Assembly (NCBI RefSeq): GCF_041949975.1
Contig: NZ_JBHFQG010000012.1
Span: 38,659-102,658, forward strand
From: Alteribacillus sp041949975
Lineage (GTDB): Bacteria > Bacillota > Bacilli > Bacillales > Marinococcaceae
DNA length: 64,000 bases
Reading direction: 5' to 3'
How positions within the stretch are numbered: the first letter of the stretch is position 1; every line of letters begins with the position of its first letter. The position numbers were made by a program, and so were the translations under genes. Shown here in pieces: positions 60,462-64,000 of the stretch. The notes under the pieces were generated by a model. The model had not been told where the DNA came from. It was given only the letters and a program-made list of their open reading frames with translations, and did not search any database.

Positions 60462-61655
60462 TTATTCTCCCTTCCAGTTTCGTAGGTAGTTTACTTGAAA
60501 TTCGGACAAAGCATGACATTCGATGTCTTGTCTCATTTGTTCGTCTGTTTGGTTTAAATAGACCTCGGTCGATGCTAGGCTTTTATGTCCTAAAAATTTA
60601 GAAATAGAATTTATATTAATACCAGATCTTAACCCCATTAGACTAAACGAATGACGAAATCCGTGTGTGCAACGGTTTATTAGTTCTTCCTCTGTAATGG
60701 TTGTCGCTTTTCTGCCAAGAGCCTTTACCATATACTGAATTGTACGATCCTCAATTGGTTCTTTCCCTACTGGTAAGGATCGTCTTATCGATCTTTGTCC
60801 ATCGAAACCTTTTTCTGCGGTTTTAGGAAATACATACAAATCACCGTGATTCTTTTTTAAAGCTCCCCAACTATCTTCTAGATGACCGTACATAAAATGT
60901 ACATAACTCATGAGTATTTCTAAGCCTGTTGAAACAATAGGAGTTGGTTCAGCTTGAAAATTCTTTCTTTTTTTTCGAAAAACCTCTATCATCTGGTTAT
61001 CGACATCAATATTTTTTAGTTGGAGTTGCGTCAACTCATTTAACCGAATTCCAGCAGCCAAAAATGTCGTAATAATGGAATAATTCCTTAAACCATTGGA
61101 AGTATGCTTACTCAAAATGAGTAATTCATGAATCTGTTCCGGTGAATAATCCTTTGGAAGATCATTTTTTTTCCAACTAAGTTCAAGAGCTTTGCCAAAA
61201 ACCTCTCTATTCTCCTCATAAAAATCTTGAACCACTGTTCGAATAAATTTTCTTAAAACAGCCTTTTTCTTATTTAAAGTATTGTGGTTTTTAGCTGCCT
61301 GTTTTAAATATTTCATTAACGTCATTGTAGGAAAAATGACCTCTGTAAAAGGTGTTTCTCCTTTATTTGGAAACTGCGGATCCTTTATTACAAATTGTTT
61401 GAGTTCTTTTATTACGGACTTATATGACCGTTGTGTGTTCTCCGAAAGTAAAGCATAATGATCACTCTTGATAAAAATTTCTATAGCCTCGTTCATTGTT
61501 GGAACTTTGACGTCGGACTCTTTTTCGTAACTTGATTGTATACCAAAAAGATCGAAGGTAGCATCCTTTAAATCTTCTATATTGTACATACTTAACATTT
61601 CCTGTAATGCAGATGTGATTTCTTGCTTTTTGGATTGTTTTTTATTCAACGTCAT
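60462..61655 (-). CDS. tyrosine recombinase, second gene of trio
   Basis: A 397-residue integrase-family protein. An N-terminal extension (residues 1 to about 50, KKQSKKQEITSALQEM...) precedes the core-binding domain. The catalytic set is complete: Arg204 (AGIRLNELTQ), H331-x2-R334 (HGFRHSFS), His357 (LGHKS) and Tyr366 (TEVYLN). The ATG overlaps the TGA of the first trio gene (ATGA, 61652-61655), and GGGGTGA precedes it. With its two partners it probably forms a hetero-oligomeric recombinase. Confidence 0.9.
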   Translation of the reverse strand: MTLNKKQSKKQEITSALQEMLSMYNIEDLKDATFDLFGIQSSYEKESDVKVPTMNEAIEIFIKSDHYALLSENTQRSYKSVIKELKQFVIKDPQFPNKGETPFTEVIFPTMTLMKYLKQAAKNHNTLNKKKAVLRKFIRTVVQDFYEENREVFGKALELSWKKNDLPKDYSPEQIHELLILSKHTSNGLRNYSIITTFLAAGIRLNELTQLQLKNIDVDNQMIEVFRKKRKNFQAEPTPIVSTGLEILMSYVHFMYGHLEDSWGALKKNHGDLYVFPKTAEKGFDGQRSIRRSLPVGKEPIEDRTIQYMVKALGRKATTITEEELINRCTHGFRHSFSLMGLRSGININSISKFLGHKSLASTEVYLNQTDEQMRQDIECHALSEFQVNYLRNWKGE

Positions 61656-63190
61656 TTAAAATCACCCCTAAAATGAACGTCCATCTTATTGATTTCCTTT
61701 TTTAAAAATTCATTGTCAAAATGAATATACATTGCGGTTGTCCTATCGGAATTATGTCGGGCTAATTGCCTTATTAAATTAGGTGAACAATACTCTGATA
61801 ACCGCGTAACAAATATATGACGGAGTAAATGTAATCCACCCTCATATTTCCAACCAGCAATCATCGTGTATAACTTATAATTCTGGTAAAGTTTGATTCT
61901 ATATTTTTTGGGTTCAGAACTGAATACATGCCCCTTGCTCTTAACAACCATTTCCTTGAACATCTCACAAATAGCCTCAGGCAGTGGTAAAACGCAGTTC
62001 TTACCCTTAGTATCGTTTAAGCTGATTGTTTTTGTCCCTAAGTTAACGTCTTCCCAACGTAGCTGTGACACTTCAATTCCTCTAAGCCCTATTACGAGCA
62101 TTAATGAAAATGCTAAACGTTCCTTGACAACATCATCAGAATAGATTTCAACTACATTAAACAATTTTTGTATTTCTAGATCAGTTGGAATTTTCCTGAA
62201 TTTGTAGTTATCTGCTTCCAGGTTCGTAACAGTGCGCCCCACATCTCTATTCACTTTCTTATCTTTATAAAGAAGCTTAAAAAACTTCTTTACGTCTACT
62301 AAATGTTGACGTGCGCCATTTTCGGTAATTTGCTCTTCTTTCACCTGTCTAATTAGGTAAAGTTTGTAATCTTTAAGGTGTTCCTCCGTAATGAAATGAA
62401 CAATTACCTCATTAATAGAGCAACCTTTAAATCGCTCGTACACAGAACATAACCAAATGAAAAATCGTTTAGTTGGCTCAATTAGGTTATTTCTGATACT
62501 AGCCTCTTTATTGCCTTTTTTTCTTTGTTGTATAGAACAATAATTTACCATAGGATGGTTAAAAGAGTATTTGAATCTCGTAGCTTTCAACCCAAGGTCA
62601 ATTTTTTCAAAAGGAGACATTTCATTCAAAAAATTACGATAATAATCGGTCTCCATTTTAGAAGTTAATAAATTTAAAGCTTTCTGATAAACCTTTGGAT
62701 CTGTAAAGTCCTCTCTTTTTAAGTCTGAGACCGTTTTATTTCTTACTGCGGTAGTCACGGATAAAACTTTTTCCAAAAGAAACAAAATTGTACGGAATGT
62801 CCATGGATCCAAATGCACTTTTTGGTCTAAATATCCAATTACTGCCGGGCAATTGTATCTCTTTAAAATGACGTTATCCCGGTACCATAAATTGATGCCT
62901 TTTCGTCCGATATGGGTTTTGTCTTTTCGATTATTAATTGTCTGAATCCGTTCTAAAATGGTTTTTATCACCCTTTCAATATTTTCAGAATCATCGTATT
63001 GGGTATTATGATCACTTCTATGGAAAAATATGTCACTTTTTGAAAGGTATGTCGGATAATTACCATACCAAGAAATACTTTTCGAGTTTTTCTTAAATAG
63101 CTCCAGATCCTTGTCACTCCAAATTTGATTAATATCAGTAATGATGTTACTTTTATACTGTGCCTCACGATTGGTTTCTTTATCTTTCAT
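61652..63190 (-). CDS. tyrosine recombinase, first gene of trio
   Basis: A 512-residue integrase-family protein, long for the family. About 200 N-terminal residues show no integrase similarity that I can see. The core-binding part is about 210-320, and the catalytic set follows: Arg370 (IGLRGIEV), H454-x2-R457 (HLLRHIFV), His479 (ARHNS) and Tyr488 (AMYIHFD). The order long, medium, short in one overlapping operon differs in sizes from Tn554 TnpA/B/C. The ATG is preceded by GGGGGTAA. The 200-base AT-rich region upstream carries the right palindrome. Confidence 0.9.
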   Translation of the reverse strand: MKDKETNREAQYKSNIITDINQIWSDKDLELFKKNSKSISWYGNYPTYLSKSDIFFHRSDHNTQYDDSENIERVIKTILERIQTINNRKDKTHIGRKGINLWYRDNVILKRYNCPAVIGYLDQKVHLDPWTFRTILFLLEKVLSVTTAVRNKTVSDLKREDFTDPKVYQKALNLLTSKMETDYYRNFLNEMSPFEKIDLGLKATRFKYSFNHPMVNYCSIQQRKKGNKEASIRNNLIEPTKRFFIWLCSVYERFKGCSINEVIVHFITEEHLKDYKLYLIRQVKEEQITENGARQHLVDVKKFFKLLYKDKKVNRDVGRTVTNLEADNYKFRKIPTDLEIQKLFNVVEIYSDDVVKERLAFSLMLVIGLRGIEVSQLRWEDVNLGTKTISLNDTKGKNCVLPLPEAICEMFKEMVVKSKGHVFSSEPKKYRIKLYQNYKLYTMIAGWKYEGGLHLLRHIFVTRLSEYCSPNLIRQLARHNSDRTTAMYIHFDNEFLKKEINKMDVHFRGDFK

Positions 63191-63385
63191 CTTTAATTAC
63201 CCCCAGCTTGCTTCGCCTTAGTATTGTAAATGAGCCCTTATACGGAATGAAATATTGTCTGCTCATCTATTTACATGGAATCATATTAAAGACGTAAATA
63301 ACGAAACGAAAACAACATTTGATTGTGTATTGAACACAAATAAATTGTTATATTAGGGGTTTCAAAATAAATGGAAAAAATAAAC

Positions 63386-63402
63386 ATGAGCATTTTGCTC
63401 AT
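63386..63402. repeat. palindrome ATGAGCA-TTT-TGCTCAT, right of trio
   Basis: A 7-base perfect inverted repeat around TTT, preceded by ATAAAC; the same arms as the repeat at 59358-59374. Confidence 0.75.
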
Positions 63403-63513
63403 ATTAATATTGTGAAATTTCTTCGTTAACTACCTTAATCTAGGAGATATATCGTGAAAGACATGCATCACCAGCTACTGCAATCTTCTCCATTTAGTTG
63501 AATAAAAACCAAC

Positions 63514-63566
63514 AAAAAAGACCGTCCTCAGTTGCGATCCAAGCAAGCCTAGAGGACGATCTTTTT
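63514..63566 (+). terminator. long hairpin, terminator-like
   Basis: AAAAAGACCGTCCTC and GAGGACGATCTTTTT pair over 15 positions with one mismatch. The loop holds a nested TTGC...GCAA. A run of T on one side and A on the other would work on both strands, and it could also be an insertion-sequence end. Confidence 0.7.
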
Positions 63567-63591
63567 AATTAATATTATCGATAATGCTCTG

Positions 63592-63888
63592 TTGACGAAT
63601 GTCAAATTATTGTTTATGGCATTCTTAAACGTCGGCATAAGATATGATGTTATTATTTGTGATGCTTTGACTTCCACGATTAGTCTCTTGTCAGACCGTA
63701 GTCATGAAACACTAGAAAAATGTCTTATCAACTGCAGTTGCGCTCGACAGGTTCCCAGAAACCGTTTTTCACGCTTTAGAAAAGTGATTGACAAGGTGTT
63801 TCCACGAACAATCCAGACCAATGATCTTTTTCATCTTATTCAAAACCTATGGTCATTACATGACCGTAATAAAGTAAGCGTCAAATAA
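63592..63888 (+). pseudogene. ISL3-family transposase remnant
   Basis: A 98-codon frame with the middle of an ISL3 DDE transposase: RYDVIICDALTSTISLLSDR, where intact copies read like YGTLICDL...PIDLLPDRS and then ETLxxWL. It then loses the (I)VSRDRxxxY segment partly (NRFSRFRKVIDKVFPR) and keeps AIQVADRFHLLQNL as TIQTNDLFHLIQNLW. The N-terminal zinc/HTH part and the C-terminal catalytic Glu are missing. The second Asp pair is degraded, so it is a fossil of an insertion sequence at the border of the recombinase island. Confidence 0.7.
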
Positions 63889-63918
63889 TCCCCACCTTTC
63901 AAATGAGATGGGGATTTC
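63887..63918 (+). terminator. hairpin after transposase remnant
   Basis: AATCCCCA (63887-63894) pairs with TGGGGATT (63909-63916), extended inward with one mismatch; only a short T stretch follows. Confidence 0.55.
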
Positions 63919-64000
63919 GTATGCTTTAAGTATTCTGATTTGGCACGTGACAGATCTCGGGAAGCTCCGGTGACCATGGAAGGATCAGATCCAGGTTAGA

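Larger units (their letters stand above)
59358..63402 (-). mobile_element. recombinase-in-trio-like element
   Basis: Three overlapping minus-strand tyrosine recombinase genes (61652-63190, 60462-61655, 59506-60459) fill about 3.7 kb. The same palindrome, ATGAGCA-N3-TGCTCAT, lies on both sides (59358-59374 and 63386-63402), each preceded by TAAAC and followed by an AT-rich stretch. Three different recombinases in one operon is the hallmark of RIT elements and of Tn554-like transposons; there is no cargo gene between the palindromes. The boundaries at the palindromes are my inference. Confidence 0.65.
63191..63591. other. gap of 400 bases: trio promoter region and palindrome
   Basis: No gene. 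It is AT-rich, with GTATTGAACACAAATA-type sequence that may hold the trio promoter on the minus strand. It contains the palindrome at 63386-63402 and a hairpin terminator at 63514-63566. ATTATCG and GTTGACGA near 63574-63598 resemble parts of the inverted repeat at 56926-56964. Confidence 0.5.

Noticed and set aside
63931..63960. TTTGGCACGTGACAGATC near the right edge as a sigma-54 promoter
   Set aside because: There is a -24-like TGGCAC but no GC at the -12 distance.

Overview
The window looks like a chromosomal segment of a low-GC Gram-positive bacterium of the Bacillaceae, possibly halophilic or alkaliphilic (an inference from the osmoprotectant transporter and one very acidic lipoprotein). 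Support comes from Bacillus-type genes and gene order (gpsB, type B RNase P RNA, ypsA/ypsC, mrfA-mrfB, dynA, ykuI, cheV, yneP-yneQ, yneT-parE-parC), strong purine-rich Shine-Dalgarno sequences, frequent TTG/GTG starts, and hairpin plus T-run terminators. The species cannot be fixed from the sequence.

Layout. 1-16 kb is housekeeping on the plus strand: a small FbpB-like protein, a VanZ-like protein, a two-domain AAA+ ATPase, a YbgC-type thioesterase, NAD synthetase, a PHP phosphoesterase, homoserine O-acetyltransferase, the c-di-GMP-binding protein YkuI, an MFS permease, a double dynamin and a cyclic-phosphate-type receiver protein. 14.6-16.5 kb holds the most striking unit: two small paralogous HesB-like genes, each interrupted by an in-frame TGA at the same aligned position and each followed at a near-identical distance by a 7-bp hairpin. 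They flank an M19 dipeptidase gene and look like a selenoprotein operon. 16.5-26.7 kb has an ABC ATPase, a SurA-like lipoprotein, CheV, two unlisted small genes, the MrfA/MrfB repair pair, YpsA, GpsB, a broken nitrilase, an RNase HI and rnpB.

27-46 kb is largely acyl-CoA metabolism in two blocks. The first (27.1-33.2 kb: acyl-CoA synthetase, SDR, thiolase, acyl-CoA dehydrogenase, family III CoA-transferase) lies between rnpB and the RlmL/YpsC-like methyltransferase. It carries a CcpA-type cre box and the frameshifted tail of a sigma-54 activator. The second (38.6-46 kb: thiolase, sigma-54 activator, family I CoA-transferase, GntP permease, SDR) has two good -24/-12 promoters and a phased pair of inverted repeats that could be the activator sites. 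It fits uptake and activation of a short-chain (hydroxy/keto) acid and its cleavage to acetyl-CoA. Between the blocks are a GH37 trehalase, a Cys-less HesB-fold protein and an M32 carboxypeptidase.

46-57 kb has an OpuB/OpuC-like osmoprotectant ABC transporter with a permease-binding-protein fusion, yneT-parE-parC, a DUF457 membrane protein, a MaoC-type hydratase pair and an MBL-fold hydrolase. 57-64 kb is mobile DNA: five tyrosine recombinases in about 6 kb. Three form an overlapping minus-strand operon flanked on both sides by the same 7-3-7 palindrome (recombinase-in-trio-like), and the window ends near an ISL3 transposase remnant.
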